From contig JAYKKI010000067.1 of assembly GCA_039881145.1 (NCBI GenBank), positions 1,250,001-1,314,000 of the forward strand: 64,000 nt of DNA, read 5' to 3'. The notes beneath the pieces are model-generated. The model searched no databases. It saw nothing but the letters and a program-made list of their open reading frames with translations, and was not told where the DNA came from. Origin of the DNA: Druceiella hillmani (lineage: Eukaryota; Arthropoda; Insecta; Lepidoptera; Hepialidae). The translations under genes were made by a program, and so were the position numbers. This document shows positions 1 through 12,062 of the stretch, piece by piece; the first letter of the stretch is position 1, and each line of letters opens with the position of its first letter.

Positions 1-2625
1 AAATAGGACCATCTTATTATAAAGTCAATTGTTATGTCATGTACGTTACAGAACAACGAACTGTATTTATCGCAGTTAATTATTTTATTCTGTACCTTTG
101 ATGACTGCCTACTTTTCTTTATTGAATGATATGTAAAATGGCAATAAGTAATTCTTTTATAATCGCTATTCTACTCATAGTTCATTCTGAAATATTTACA
201 TCCAGTTTCAGTTAAAGTAACATAATTTAAAGAGCCCGGCGAAAAAGACTGGCCCTCTTTTTACACCAGAGCAGATAAAATTAATTTACGTACCAAATAA
301 ATTCTTATTTTTACCTAACCTGAAAACTGTTAATGTTTCTTTAACATTATCTCAAAATATTACTTTTTTCCCAAACCAAACAAATTTACATGTTTATAGT
401 TTAAAATATGTTTTTTTCCTTTTATTTTAATATTACAAAACATGTTCGATTTACAAAACATGTTCGCCGCGCTCTTTTCACATTCTGAAAGTACGATACT
501 GCAAATGGACTTCACTTTTTATTTTGGTTCAAATCCATAAAATTAATCTAAATATTTTTACTATCAAGACATTGTCATGAAATTTTTAGTTACCTGTCGG
601 AGATTCACATTATGTAATCAAAATTTATCGATCCGAAATATATAATATTTACCTATTCAAAGGCTACGACAAGGAAAAGGATAGACGGCAAGATTCTTTA
701 ACAAAGGCTTTGCTATATATTTTTTAGTTTAGAGTTTTGGGTAAACATCGTAACTGTATTTCAAAAAGTTAATCCTTTACTGAACAAGAGTAACGAAATG
801 TATCAAAAAGAATAAAATTAAATTCGGCAATATGACTTTATCTGATCGAAAAGATTTATTACGTAATTTGAGAAAAAAAATGCTATATTCTAGTTGAAAA
901 ACACTTTACGTAGATTCCGCACCTAGTAAAGAAATTTACTGAACATATTTTTATACAATAACTTTTCCACTTGTTAAACTAATAAATATTTGAGTACTTG
1001 GCAAAACAATTGATAATAAACCATTTACTAAACACAACGTATATTTCCTTGTTTATCACATATTTATCGATATGTTAGATATAGTTCATTTGAGCCAAAT
1101 GGTAAAGAAACCAATACAATTAAGGAAAAAATATTAGGATACAATATATTTAACAATACGACAAAAATTCAATGCAATATCATTTACTGCAAATACACCA
1201 CTCATGCAATACACAGATGTTCTGGTATTTTCATGTGAATACTGCTTAAATATATCTCCTATGACTCAGCGCGGTGAGTCGACATTAAATTTATAACGAC
1301 GTTGCAGCAAATAGCTTGTAGTCAAAAAAGTATGTGAGTTCATGTTACAATATTATTCAGGGTCATAATTTTCACATAAACATTATTTGAACAAATTATT
1401 TCACCTAGGAAAAATTCCAGACAATTGTAATCTGTCACAAAAATTAGTGAGGAATATAAAAAGAAAGTAACCGCATTGTGTTTTATAAAATTATTCAAAA
1501 AGGTTTCAGAATTCTTTTAAGCCCGAGACAGTACTTAGCTTCTCGTTAATTTTGGATAATATGGGAAAATGTCTCACTCGGAAATAAGCTATCATCTAGA
1601 ATAAAAATGGACGGTAATGAAAAATAATAAATATTGCAAATACATATTTATATAAATTGAGGGTAAGGAGAGCTTAGCTATATATTGAATGCTACATCCA
1701 AATATCTTTGTTATGCTTTACGATACACGTTGTTATTACAATATTAGGTTCGCGAGTAATACTTACGAGTATCTATGGATTAATTCAATTAAGTCACAAT
1801 ACATTCGCATTACTACATTCGTCTCTCGTATAATATACATATTGTCAGCCGTGACAGTCGACGACCGCAAGCTTTTTTTTTACATTAAAGTTAATTTTTT
1901 TGTCATCAGAAATATCCTTTTGTTCTTGACCAAAATTTCTATATTTAAAGAATATTTTCTTTTATTTTTTAGTTCATACTGCGACAAAAAAGTGATTTAT
2001 TAATTGTATTTGTCGGAAGTTGAAATGCTACTCGCTGTTAGATGTGTATTTTTCGTTAATGCATTACTCGAGGACATGAAATATGTACACTTTTGTATAA
2101 TACAGTAAATAAATAATATTTGAAATAACTTTTTTATCAATTGTTCGGTTTCTAAAAATATTCTAAATGGTAAAACATTTTCTGCGCCACCTATGCCAGA
2201 CAACAATTGTTTTACACTTGGTAGTGATTTTCCGACAATATAAGTCACTTACGAAACCGAGTTCATTTCGCTAAAAGAATGATCCCAAGTCGTTTTGTTC
2301 TTTATTTTACTGCACAATATACGATTTTGGCTCCATTAATAAAATAGCAAATAAATCGTTCTAATAATTATTACAGAAATTTGTTAGTATATACAGCCAA
2401 TGCTAAAGTGTATCTTGAGCAAGTGCGATATTTAGGATAGAGGAAACATTGGAAACATCAAACAACCCTAGTAAACGTGGTAGCGTTGGGTAAACGATGG
2501 CAACAATACCAGCATAAATAGTAACAAAAAATTACGAATTCACACCTATCTGCTGATTAGATATTTCACCATTTTTTAAATCATTTACTTATTTTTATTG
2601 TTTTATTTTAAGGCATTTAAAAATC
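1..2625. other. AT-rich stretch without a supported gene
   Basis: No gene is supported here. There is a short tandem pair of an 18-19 base unit containing 'acaaaacatgttcg' at about 432-467. Two open frames, at 1,689-2,003 (+) and 2,000-2,248 (-), have compositions expected from AT-rich random sequence (Phe, Ile, Tyr, Lys, Asn), no recognisable motif and no convincing splice context. Confidence 0.6.
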
Positions 2626-2855
2626 CACAATTAAATGAAACTACGTGATGTAGCATTATTTCTACTTTCTTTAATTTCTTTACCACAACCTAGGTTTCGT
2701 TGTATTACAACATCTTCAGGTGGGCTATTAGCAAAGATTTTTGCTAAAATGTTGTATCTACCTGAAGATGTTGTAATACAACGAAACCTAGATCGTGGTA
2801 AAGAAATTAAAGAAAGTAGAAATAATACTACATCACGTAGTTTCATTTAATTGTG
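2626..2855. mobile_element. 230-bp foldback element (copy 1)
   Basis: The stretch is a long imperfect palindrome. It begins with 'cacaattaaatgaaactacg' and ends with the reverse complement, with arms of roughly 100 bp that pair through most of their length. The asymmetric centre lies near 2,735-2,760. Because of the symmetry both strands carry nearly the same 71-codon open frame starting Met-Lys-Leu-Arg-Asp. About 45 bases just outside the right arm (2,856-2,900, containing 'tttctacaaaatt' and 'ccaaatatattca') are shared with the other two copies, so the element, or the unit it belongs to, extends past the palindrome on one side only. A foldback or MITE-type non-autonomous element is the likely nature; no transposase is present. 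Confidence 0.7.
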
Positions 2856-2900
2856 AATAATGAATTTCTACAAAATTAACGCCAAATATATTCAGCATTT
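2856..2900. repeat. One-sided conserved tail of foldback family (copy 1)
   Basis: Sequence matching 32,091-32,135 and about 14,548-14,592, each time directly outside the right arm of the foldback. The flanks on the other side differ between copies, which suggests this tail is part of the mobile unit and not target DNA. Confidence 0.6.
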
Positions 2901-3439
2901 AAAAATAATGGAAATATAGTGAACTCTTAAGGTTAAGACACAATCGACTTAGCAAATGGAAATACTTTTTTGAAATATAAAAACTATTCATTCAAATTAC
3001 ATGTCATATTCCTATTTAAAACTAACTTTGTTTAAACTAGTACTCCTGCTTAAACTACCTTTATAATTTTACGGGTGTTGAGGAAAGCTCTAAAGAGAAA
3101 CTATTTGAAAACGTTTTATGTTTTCCATTTATTATACATATGGACCAAACAGCTAACGACTAAAGGGTACTGCTATCGGTTCGCTTTCGTATTTTGTTCA
3201 TAACCAAGTTTAGACAAAGAAGAAATTATCTATATACCCATTTTACCCGTGACTTTTAATACTTATACAATATTCTAAGAAAGAAAATAATTTAATGTTA
3301 GGTAAATTTTGATGGTTAATAACTATTAATCATTAAAAATTCTAAATTAAAATATTTAAAAAAACAATTTTAAAAAAGTAGATACTAAAAAATAAAAAAA
3401 TATTATCTCAAAGTAGATACCTACTTCTTCACAATAAAT

Positions 3440-3645
3440 AAGTTACTTACTTTTGAAGTCGGTGCCAGCAATGCCGGTGGACTTAAACAAGTGCAAAATT
3501 ATGCTATTAATACGCTCTTAAAGTATTTCGTACTGTGAAAACCTTAGAAATCAAGGTTTTAAACTTAAATTACAAATTAAGTCACATTATAAATTTGTTT
3601 AAGTTTATCGACAGTACTGACACCGACTTCAAAAGTAAATAACTT
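3440..3645. mobile_element. MITE-like element with 'ttttgaagtcggtg' terminal inverted repeats
   Basis: The left end 'aagttacttacttttgaagt' and the right end are reverse complements over 29 bp with two mismatches. The pairing continues imperfectly inward to about 60 bp through the shared word 'cttaaacaa'. The total of about 206 bp, AT-rich core and absence of an open frame fit a non-autonomous DNA transposon. A target-site duplication is not clear. Confidence 0.6.
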
Positions 3646-4119
3646 TATTTTACATTTTATATTATTTAACTGTATTTAAAATATGTAATATTCAATAAAA
3701 ATAATTTTCTATAGATGTTTCTGGAGATGGAATGAAATGCTCGTCTGAAATTCGAATTATCTGCAATAATCTTTGCTTAAATGAAATTATACTCGATAAC
3801 AAAATACAAAGCCCGCTTACTGGAAATATAAATGGCAACATTATTTTTAAATCGAACTGGACTATTCTGAACACAGTAATATGTAAAGAGAGTAAAAGAC
3901 TATCACGACTATTTAAGTCACAGTTAAGAACAAAAGAATTTGTGTCGTTTTAACACTCTAAATGATTATTAAAAATATACTTAGTCATACGATTGTAAAT
4001 AAATAAATTAGCATAATGTTTTAAGCAAATTGAACTTTTATGACGAGATTCTAAGAAAAATTACACCAGGAAAAGCACAAAAAGCACCGACGTTTGTTTA
4101 TTACTGTTAAATATTACTT

Positions 4120-4700
4120 TGAAAGTCTTATTGCTCCTTTTATAGCTCAGTACACAAAAAGAGAAAAAAACGGAACTCTCATAAGATCACTCAAGTCTTC
4201 GCCTATCACAGCCGTTTTGTCCAGGAATCAGTTGATGTAGAAATTAAATTTGCAATAGTGTAAGACATACTATAATTCGAGTTTTCCTTTTAAATTTCCT
4301 ATATGTGTAAAAATAAATCAAAACCTTAGAAGGATTCTAAAAGCATATATTTTTGAGTTTTATGTCAGATAATGCTAAAACTGTTCACAGATATTTTTTT
4401 CGAAACCCGGATACATAAGAATCAAAAATAGTTATATGCAAATTTTTGAAGGTCAAAACAAATATTTAAAGTAATTCTGTTTTCACATCATATATCGTGT
4501 GGGGATAGTAATTAAAACGGAAAGTTACAAGAATTCCAAAACTGTGCTTAGAGCTATCTTAGATATATTTTTTTTAAATTTTGTCAAAGATGATTCCAAA
4601 GATATTGTTCAAAATTTTAAGAAAGTAACTTCCCCTCCCTCTTTTCCGTTGAAATGAAAATTGTGGAAAAAGTTAGTGTTCCATGCCATCAGTCACCACA
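4120..4700 (+). repeat. Dispersed insect repeat, GTCYGTC/'aacggaactctcat' type, degraded
   Basis: The stretch begins with a decayed form of the 'tcagtacacaaaaagagaaaaaaacgg' start, followed by 'aactctcataagatcactca' and 'cctatcacagccg'. It then runs through an AT-rich body with 'aacccggatacataag' and 'gtgtggggatagta' to a pyrimidine-rich 'cccctccctcttttcc'. This resembles a family of short non-coding repeats I remember from insect, especially lepidopteran, introns and UTRs. The boundaries and family name are uncertain. Confidence 0.45.
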
Positions 4701-4740
4701 TAAATAATAATTTACTATACTCTACTTTTGTGCTTAATAG

Positions 4741-4856
4741 GGACCCGTCAGCTACGCTACCATCGCCGATCGCCTTATCAAGTCTCATATGTGCGGAGGC
4801 GAGCGGGGAGCGTTTCGACTGAGCCAAATTAAAAAATTTTGAAAAAACGCGTAAGT
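4741..4856 (+). other. GC-rich island followed by splice-donor-like GTAAGT
   Basis: About 85 bases at roughly 60% G+C stand in otherwise very AT-rich DNA ('atcgccgatcgccttatc', 'gcggaggcgagcgg'). They are followed 25-30 bases later by GTAAGT at 4,851-4,856. It could be a promoter with a non-coding first exon, or part of an LTR or repeat. No open frame of note crosses it. The function is unknown. Confidence 0.25.
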
Positions 4857-5079
4857 ACAAGAGTTGTACTTTAGTTGTGTAGTTGTGCCTTACATCGTGA
4901 GAAATACTTTATGTGCAATAAATGTTCCTCTAGAAACAATAAACAATTAAATTGTGTATAAATAATAACCACGTTGGATTTATTCGACCCTGATAATTTT
5001 CATTAAATCGATAACTAATTCCCAATGTTCACGAATTTATATAAATTTTTCTGTCTTGTAAAAAGCATGGTGGATAGCT

Positions 5080-5420
5080 ATTTTCTAGGTTAAGCATTTT
5101 CCAGACAAGTTCATAAGAAATATTACGTAAATGTGGTTGAATTCGTGCTTCAAAAAGCTTTCATTTGACACTCTACACGATAACGTTGAAAATTTTTTTT
5201 TTAATTTCCCAACTCCCGCGCTTAAATTCATCCCAGAATCAAAATTTCTATTTATGCATTTCAAGGCGATAATTAGGCTATTTCTGTGTCCAATTTCAAA
5301 TTATTACGTCCAAAAAGTTCTGAGAAAATCGCCTGTGACAGACGGACGGATGGTTCTGGTGACTTTACCACGAAATAAAAAAAATATGTTACTAAAATTT
5401 TACTTAAAATTAAAGGAAAA
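5080..5420 (+). repeat. Dispersed insect repeat ending in 'acagacggacggatgg' block
   Basis: The body contains 'gacactctacacgata', 'aggcgataattaggctatt' and 'ctgtgtccaatttc', then 'gcctgtgacagacggacgg' at about 5,330. This layout is typical of GTCTGTC-bearing dispersed repeats of insects. The 101-codon frame at 5,131-5,436 is a by-product; nothing in it resembles a known protein. Confidence 0.45.
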
Positions 5421-5439
5421 ATATAACGACGCTTAAAAT

Positions 5440-6960
5440 TTCGTAGTTTTTGGAATAATAACGTTATGTTTACGCATACAATAATATTTACACTGTGAAA
5501 AATATTGTTTTCTAGAAATATTATGTAACTTTAAATATTTTTTAATAAATAAATCTGCTTGTAATCATCTACTTGTAATTAATAAATAGAGTAACACAAC
5601 TTGAGCTTGGCAGAATGACGGCGATGCGACCTTGTGTTTACCATTTTCGTACGATTGGGACCAAAACATATGATTGATTGGTTTAAGTTTGAAAATCTTT
5701 AGCAGAATGGAATATTTATTTAATAAGAAATTCAATGTGTACACTCATAAGTAAATGATTGGCTTAAAAAGTAATTAACTAATTACTTTTTGATTAGAGG
5801 TATATTGTTTCGTTCGCAAAATATTCTTGCAAGTAAAAGTAACTTTTACACAAATTATTACCGGGAATTTTGTTCGGGGCAAGTTTATATCACGAAAGGT
5901 TCTAACTTTTCTGTTAGTATAATTTGTTAAGCTGATTAATGTGAACGTTTTTGAGGGGAAAACTTTACACCGTTTAATAAAACAGTAAACGTTAAAAAGT
6001 GTTCATATTAAAAATATTTTAAAAAATCTATTAAATACAAGCGGAATTCTCACTAGGAAAGTTCTTTTCTCATTTAGGTACGTATAAAAAATTAAATATT
6101 TAACTCCTGAATTTTTACTAATCTCCACCTTATATTTATTTATCAAGAATTATATATAGTTTAATATAAACGTAATTATATTGCCTTGTGATATTTTATT
6201 CTCTGTTGCTTTACCTAAAAATATACTTAAGCGAAAATATCCTTTTGCTGACGAATGACAGTTTGAGAATATTCGTAATTTTTGTCTAATAATAGATTTG
6301 ATCACTATTCAGTTGTCTATGTTAAATGATGATTCTCCTTTGTGTTAAAAATGTATACAAAACTGTTGGGCTGTAGACATAGACGCATGTTTTGTGATCA
6401 CCGTTGTTATGGTGATATTATTTTTTGATAATTTTGTGTTGGGAATATTTTTCTTCTATTGATCCTATTGATTAGGAAATATGTCTTAATTTAATTTAAT
6501 AATTTAATTTTAATTTGATAATTAAAATGTCGTTATTATAATGGTACAACGTACGTAACTTGTAAGACGCATGCACTCGCGTACAAAATATAAGATTCCT
6601 GGAATTAGTAAAGTCTTCAACTAAAATTGAATAGGAGTAACAACTTCTCATTACCTTCACTTGTCACGGTAACAATACTCTACACTCAGAAGAAGGGATT
6701 AGATAGCATTTTCTCCAAACGGACTTGACTTTCACTTGATATGCAAGAAAAGAAAAAAAACCGGTATTCGATAATCTTTTCGGAAATTGTAAAATAAATT
6801 ATTGATCAAATTACGTTATTTATATCGGGTCTGATTATATTAAACTTATACCATCTGTTACGTTGTGTGTCCTTTTAAACCGATACAAAATCAAAATATT
6901 TAAACATATGGTATCGTTTTACTAATTCATAGTGAAATTAAATGAACGAATTGATCTTTA
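5440..6960. other. AT-rich stretch, nothing recognised
   Basis: No gene, array or inverted repeat stands out. It is simple AT-rich sequence with short homopolymer runs and a small run of 'aatttaat' variants near 6,490-6,530. Confidence 0.6.
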
Positions 6961-6961
6961 A

Positions 6962-6962
<1 letters not shown>

Positions 6963-7042
<80 letters not shown>
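6963..7042. repeat. (AT)n microsatellite, ~80 bp
   Basis: Uninterrupted TA dinucleotides, among the longest pure runs in the window. A 110-codon frame on the minus strand (6,927-7,259) is only open because TA repeats translate as Tyr-Ile. Confidence 0.95.
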
Positions 7043-7044
<2 letters not shown>

Positions 7045-7560
7045 GAATAGAAATTAATATTTAAAAAATGATAATCGCCCTTATTTGATGAAATCACATC
7101 AACACCTCTGACTGCAAATACGTAAAACGAAAGTTGTCCCAAACTGGCGCAAATACAATTCGACAGTTGATACTCCGAATGCAATTTAGTAGTGCATAGA
7201 ATCATTAATATTTCCGTACAGATCAGATCCGCTTCGCAATTCCCCTTAATATAATTCAAAACTTCTTATGCATAATTGATAATGAATTATGATAATATTA
7301 ATAATCTTGTATAATGCTGATCTCAAATAAGAATGGGAGCCAGAATTAAGTCACTAATGGATCATTGTTCAAATTTATAGCACAATACTGTCACGTAATT
7401 TATCAAAAATTCTATATTTTATGAATATAAATCCTATTAGGTCAAGAAATATTTATTTAATAAATTTACGGTTATATGCTTAAACAACGCTCCTGTTCAT
7501 TGAACTTTTAGAACATATATTTAATATGGGATTTTCAACTGGTTAACGCCTGTTCTTAAA

Positions 7561-7730
7561 GGTAGCCATACAAGTAATGATGTACTTGCGCAACTTTAGA
7601 CTTGTACAAATAAACGTCATTCCGAAGTGATCACAGACACCTCAATTAGGGCAAAAATCTCAAACATACGTTACAGTTTGCTTGTGCAAGTCTAAGCTTG
7701 CGCAAGTACACCGTTACGTGCATGGCTACC
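7561..7730. mobile_element. 170-bp MITE-like element with ~50-bp terminal inverted repeats
   Basis: The left end 'ggtagccatacaagtaatga' pairs with the right end over about 50 bp with roughly eight mismatches. Both arms contain the block 'tgtacttgcgcaa'. The core of about 70 bp is unrelated and non-coding. The size and structure fit a non-autonomous DNA transposon. The flanks (ttaaa / gtaaa) do not give a clean target-site duplication. A direct pair of 'aacttttctgaag' follows at 7,734-7,764. Confidence 0.7.
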
Positions 7731-8376
7731 GTAAACTTTTCTGAAGTTTAAACTTTTCTGAAGAAATCAACTTTCAGCCGAATGCGATCCTCTTTGCACC
7801 GGATAAATTATCGGATTTCGTATCATTTTTCTAATATTTTGAGCTATAGAATTTATATTTGTGACTTGCAACACCCATTTCGTATTGGACGTTAAACAAT
7901 TATAAATCCCGCGTATTTCTTCGGGTACGTTTTTATCAGGTTAGTTTTAGTTTTTCTGTCGATATTGCGTATTTCGACTACTAGAAAATTATTGATCGCA
8001 TGGATAATGACGTCCTATTAAACAGCCTTTGTGAAGCTGGTTACCTAAAGTGTGAGACAAATGACCTGTTTTTCCAATTAATAATTGTAAGTTGGCAAAA
8101 GTAGTTATGCATGCGAATACTATGAAATATAAACTGCCAATATTCTTGATTTTTTTTCAGAATTGATCTATATTAACGCAGTTAACGTAGGTAAAATATG
8201 CGTTAAAGTTGTAGTTAAAAGATACTACCTCTTGCCGTAAATATCCATAGTAATCGGTCTTCTACTGAAAGGGCAATCGTGCTATGATATAGGATGACAG
8301 ACAGATATACTGAAATTATAACGGATCCATTTTAGAGTTTCGTAGCGCAATAGCCCATATTGCAGTTTCTACATGT

Positions 8377-8380
<4 letters not shown>

Positions 8381-8422
<42 letters not shown>
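8381..8422. repeat. (AT)n microsatellite, ~42 bp
   Basis: Pure AT dinucleotides preceded by 'acatgtatac'. Confidence 0.95.
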
Positions 8423-8425
<3 letters not shown>

Positions 8426-8429
8426 TATG

Positions 8430-11050
8430 TTTAATCGTTAGTGAGTCTGTAATTTATATATGGCCCTGTGTTTTAAAATACGCGTGCCGGATGTGCGAGA
8501 CCCGGCTACGTTATCAGGTTCTTTGAATAATACGACCTATTTAATGGAAAGTCCAGCGAGATGCACTATATAATACATGGTTCCAAGTCCAGATAAACCT
8601 TAGAAAACAAAATAATTAACTTATATAAAACGGAAGTTTCGGTTTCTGACGAGAGGAAGTAGAGGTAAGTAGTGGAAAGAGCTCGCGAACCAATGGCACC
8701 TGCAGCAGCATGCTGGCGTCAAAGTTGCCTGAACGGGTGCCAGCTAAGGATCATTTGTTCATATTTATATATACATGTATAACTTACTTACGACTTCTCC
8801 CTTAAATAATCCTACATTCGATTCTATATTTTAGTGCATTCGTCAACTAAAATCTCACCATTTAATTAACGTATACTTATGTTTTATCATATATATGTCA
8901 CCTATACTAGATGTATGGGTAACATTAGACTTGACACAAAAAGAACTAATTAAGCTTCTATTAATTTCAATTAAGAAACTCTGTTATTTCGTAAAAATAT
9001 TTGTCATGAAAATCTTTTCGTGTATTAAAGTTTCGACTTAAAAGTGGGTTTTTGGGTAATTTAATACATAATATTTTACTTTGCACATTGTATTCCATTA
9101 TAATGTTTTTCTTAATAAAAACAATTCAATACTGATTTTTTAAATTTTATATCATAATCGTGTATATGTATTGTAAAATTAGGAATAAAATAATAATTTC
9201 AAATAGTTCAAATTATTTTAAAATATCGAATTATTATCAAAGTCAGATGGAAAGAAATATGGTATCGGTCCTGCGACCTGTGGATCTTGCATACAGACGC
9301 GTTGATTGCGTGTAAGCGAGGGGTAGGGCAATAGGATCTTGTAAGAAATCCTAATAGAGATAAATATTTGAGGGCAAACATCGTTGTTGGTTATCGCGCG
9401 CAACCATTTTTTGGATTGCGTTCAATGTTTAATTGGAAAAACAATTACCACGAAATAAATATACTCTTATGAAACTCCCAATGTTGTATAACTTAAGATT
9501 TTAAAAGTATAATGGTTTTCGAAGTACGAGTTACCTCTTCTGTTGATAAAATGTCGAAAATTAATATTTATAATTTTTTATTGGGTTATATTTACAGCAC
9601 GACAAAAATTACTAGGTTAAATTAAATAACAATTATATTTATGGTGTTACCTGGAGTTTAAAAAAGTTTGAGTCATGTATTTTAAATCTATAAAATTTAA
9701 AAAAGTTGCAGTTACCAATATAAGATTAAACATTGACCACTACTTGCTAAATAAAAAATTTCACGTGAGTTAAGCCTTAAGTAAACTACTAATTATATAT
9801 AAAATGTAAACATTACAGCAATCTAAGCATTTAGGATTATCCAACTCAATCATAAAATTATACTTTGCAAAAAGATTTTAAATGTTTACATATAGTTCGA
9901 TGAGTGATAAAATATTAGTAATTTGAAAATTTGTCTAGTTATTTTTGGGAATTGACTGACTAAATGTCGTCTTCTGTTTTAGTAAGCTTGGACTTAAATA
10001 AATATAAGAAAACAAAAAATAAAAAAAAAAACAATTTTATTGTAAAATAAAAAAGAGTCATAGTAAACTTGTAATTAAGAATACTCGCAACTTTCAACCA
10101 TAACATATTTTAATCATAATAGGGAAATTTATGTTCTTTACTAAGATTTGTCCAAATTCTGAAACGATAGGACTCTAAACAGAAAATTTATTTTAATTAA
10201 ATTTTCTTAGCAACCACAGAGCCGTACATTAGATTTATATATATGATGTCCTTATTGGAGGACCCATGACTGCTATATAAATTTTACTAAAAAATATTTT
10301 ACTTTTCAGTTCAATTTTTTCACACACTCTCTTTTTTAAATGTTTTATTATTTGTTTTTTTTTATTTGTATCCTTTTAATGACGATCTGTTATTTTTAAG
10401 TTTTTGTTTTTTACAACTTTCTTTCACAAAAATTCGTAGAGATAATAAACCTTGGAAGGTCTTATGGAATCGAAAATAAATATGTAATAAAATAATATTT
10501 CTTAAGCGGTTTAATTTTTCGAGTTCTTTTTATAGTAAGATTTATATTTGGTTTTCTTTGACAGAGTCATATTTATCATTATTGTAGGTAACCACACAAT
10601 CAACCATTCAAAATCCCGAAAGCGAAGCGAGAATCCTGCTAATGAACGTTAAATCAAAGTTATTATAGCATTTTCTGAAATCAAAACATGTTTCAGTAAC
10701 TTTGATATGAAAAGAGCTCTTAGAGACGTCCATTCACAATATTTGTGCTCTCACGAATGTATCCGTTAGGGTTATTCTTTCGCTGACGTACGGTCCCACT
10801 TTACCATGCACGCAACACGTTGCTTCTTTACTCCCCTCTGGATTTATGCGCGACCGAATGACTGAGCTGCAATCAGTTATTTATTATTTACTGTTCAAGT
10901 ATTTTTAAACCCTAATTCGTCAATTTTCTTTTTATGTCCCATAATGAAACTTATATTAATAAGTATTTTTGAAATCGTCTGAACAACTTTTGATGCTGAT
11001 ACAATACCCAACTTTTTCCCATTACAAATTGAAGTATTACATTTTAATTG
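8430..11050. other. AT-rich stretch with a few less AT-rich patches, no supported gene
   Basis: Slightly GC-richer patches occur at 8,480-8,540, 8,640-8,750, 9,260-9,420 and 10,700-10,880. At 8,622-8,670 a TATATAA word is followed about 40 bases later by a good donor-like 'agaggtaagt'. The spacing leaves almost no exon, so this is not called a promoter. No open frame of interest is present. Confidence 0.5.
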
Positions 11051-11059
11051 TAAACATAC

Positions 11060-11192
11060 CTACAAATGCCGCTAATCATGTCTGTTTGTCCAGTTGTTTT
11101 TTGTCCATTTATATTCTCTTTGGCAGCCGATAGAGTGATGTCTTGTTTCCTCACTTCCACACTAAGCGACAACTCACATGATCGGACAATTT
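11060..11192 (-). other. Exon-like open stretch on minus strand, unassigned
   Basis: On the minus strand an open stretch of about 44 codons (residues such as 'VRKQDITLSAAKENINGQK') is bounded by a donor-like GTATGT (complement of 11,054-11,059) and an acceptor-like AG just upstream of it. Its residue mix is less AT-biased than most frames here. The plus-strand 75-codon frame at 11,066-11,293 overlaps it. I do not recognise either product. It could be a small exon, a decayed repeat or chance. Confidence 0.15.
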
Positions 11193-11832
11193 CTACCCTC
11201 ATTTGCCAACGCGCTTATTGCAAGCTGTTGTCATATACGAGTAGGATAATTTTGATCAAGAAATCTAGTAAGGGTGAGAGTTCCGAAGTGTGACTATATA
11301 ACTCTATTTTATTTCAATAAATTTTACTTAACCTCTCCTATAAAATGATAAAAGTGGTTAGATTAAGTATTAGTTTTATAATTTAATCGATCAATTGTAT
11401 CAAATATGTTTCGGCTTCACATATCGTATTTTCTATTCTTAATGCTTACCTCCATTAAGCATACAGAAATACGAAATATAATTTTTTTAGGTTTTTTTCA
11501 TCGTCTAAATCAAAGGAATTTCACTTTTGCAATTACCATTCATAAATTAATATCCTTTTAGAAATTTATATAATAATATTTTTAATTTATTGATGATATT
11601 AAAAATATTATTTTATAAGTTGATTATAATGAATCCATGAAGTTAAAATCATTATTGGAACACATTTTCAATACATACATATATTTTGGTTATTTCTTAT
11701 TTTATTGAGTTATATTCGTATGGAAAATACAAAATATTGTTTTATTTATCGACGTTCTTCATTCAGCATGTCTCAAATAATTAAATTGTAATTTGTGACA
11801 TCGGTCATAAATTTGATTGTCCTTGTCAAAGT

Positions 11833-12062
11833 AGATTTATGGGGACAGTATTTGGAGGAGGAGGCAATCACCAGCACTTAAAAGGGGGCCGTGGTTTGCA
11901 GGCGGCATGTCCCGCTTGAACGCCTGCACCGCTTTATCGGCGCCATCAATCAATCCGACATTGTCGCCTGCTTACTTGAAAAGGCGTACTTATGAACTGT
12001 ACATGATGAAGTTGGAAAAGAATTGTAATTATATCAATCCATCGGAGACCAACATCGGTTGA
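11833..12062 (+). other. GC-rich exon-like patch, unassigned
   Basis: The core at 11,881-11,975 is close to 60% G+C. One frame is open for about 75 codons between the stops at 11,831 and 12,060; it contains 'RGPWFAGGMSRLNACTAL' and, further on, 'YLKRRTYELYMMKLEK'. A Met at 11,907 would give a 51-residue peptide. A second frame is also nearly open ('WGQYLEEEAITST', one stop, then 'HVPLERLHRFIGAI'). The composition and residue variety are unlike the surrounding DNA. It could be an exon, an old pseudogene or a transposon scrap; the family is not recognised. Confidence 0.25.

Noticed and set aside
1689..2248. 104- and 82-residue frames on opposite strands
   Set aside because: AT-driven composition, no motif, no splice support. 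The minus-strand segment 'SLPSVKQLLSGIGGAENVLPF' is slightly more protein-like but stands alone.
8622..8670. TATA box plus first-exon donor
   Set aside because: The spacing would leave an exon of about a dozen bases, and both words are expected by chance in DNA of this composition.
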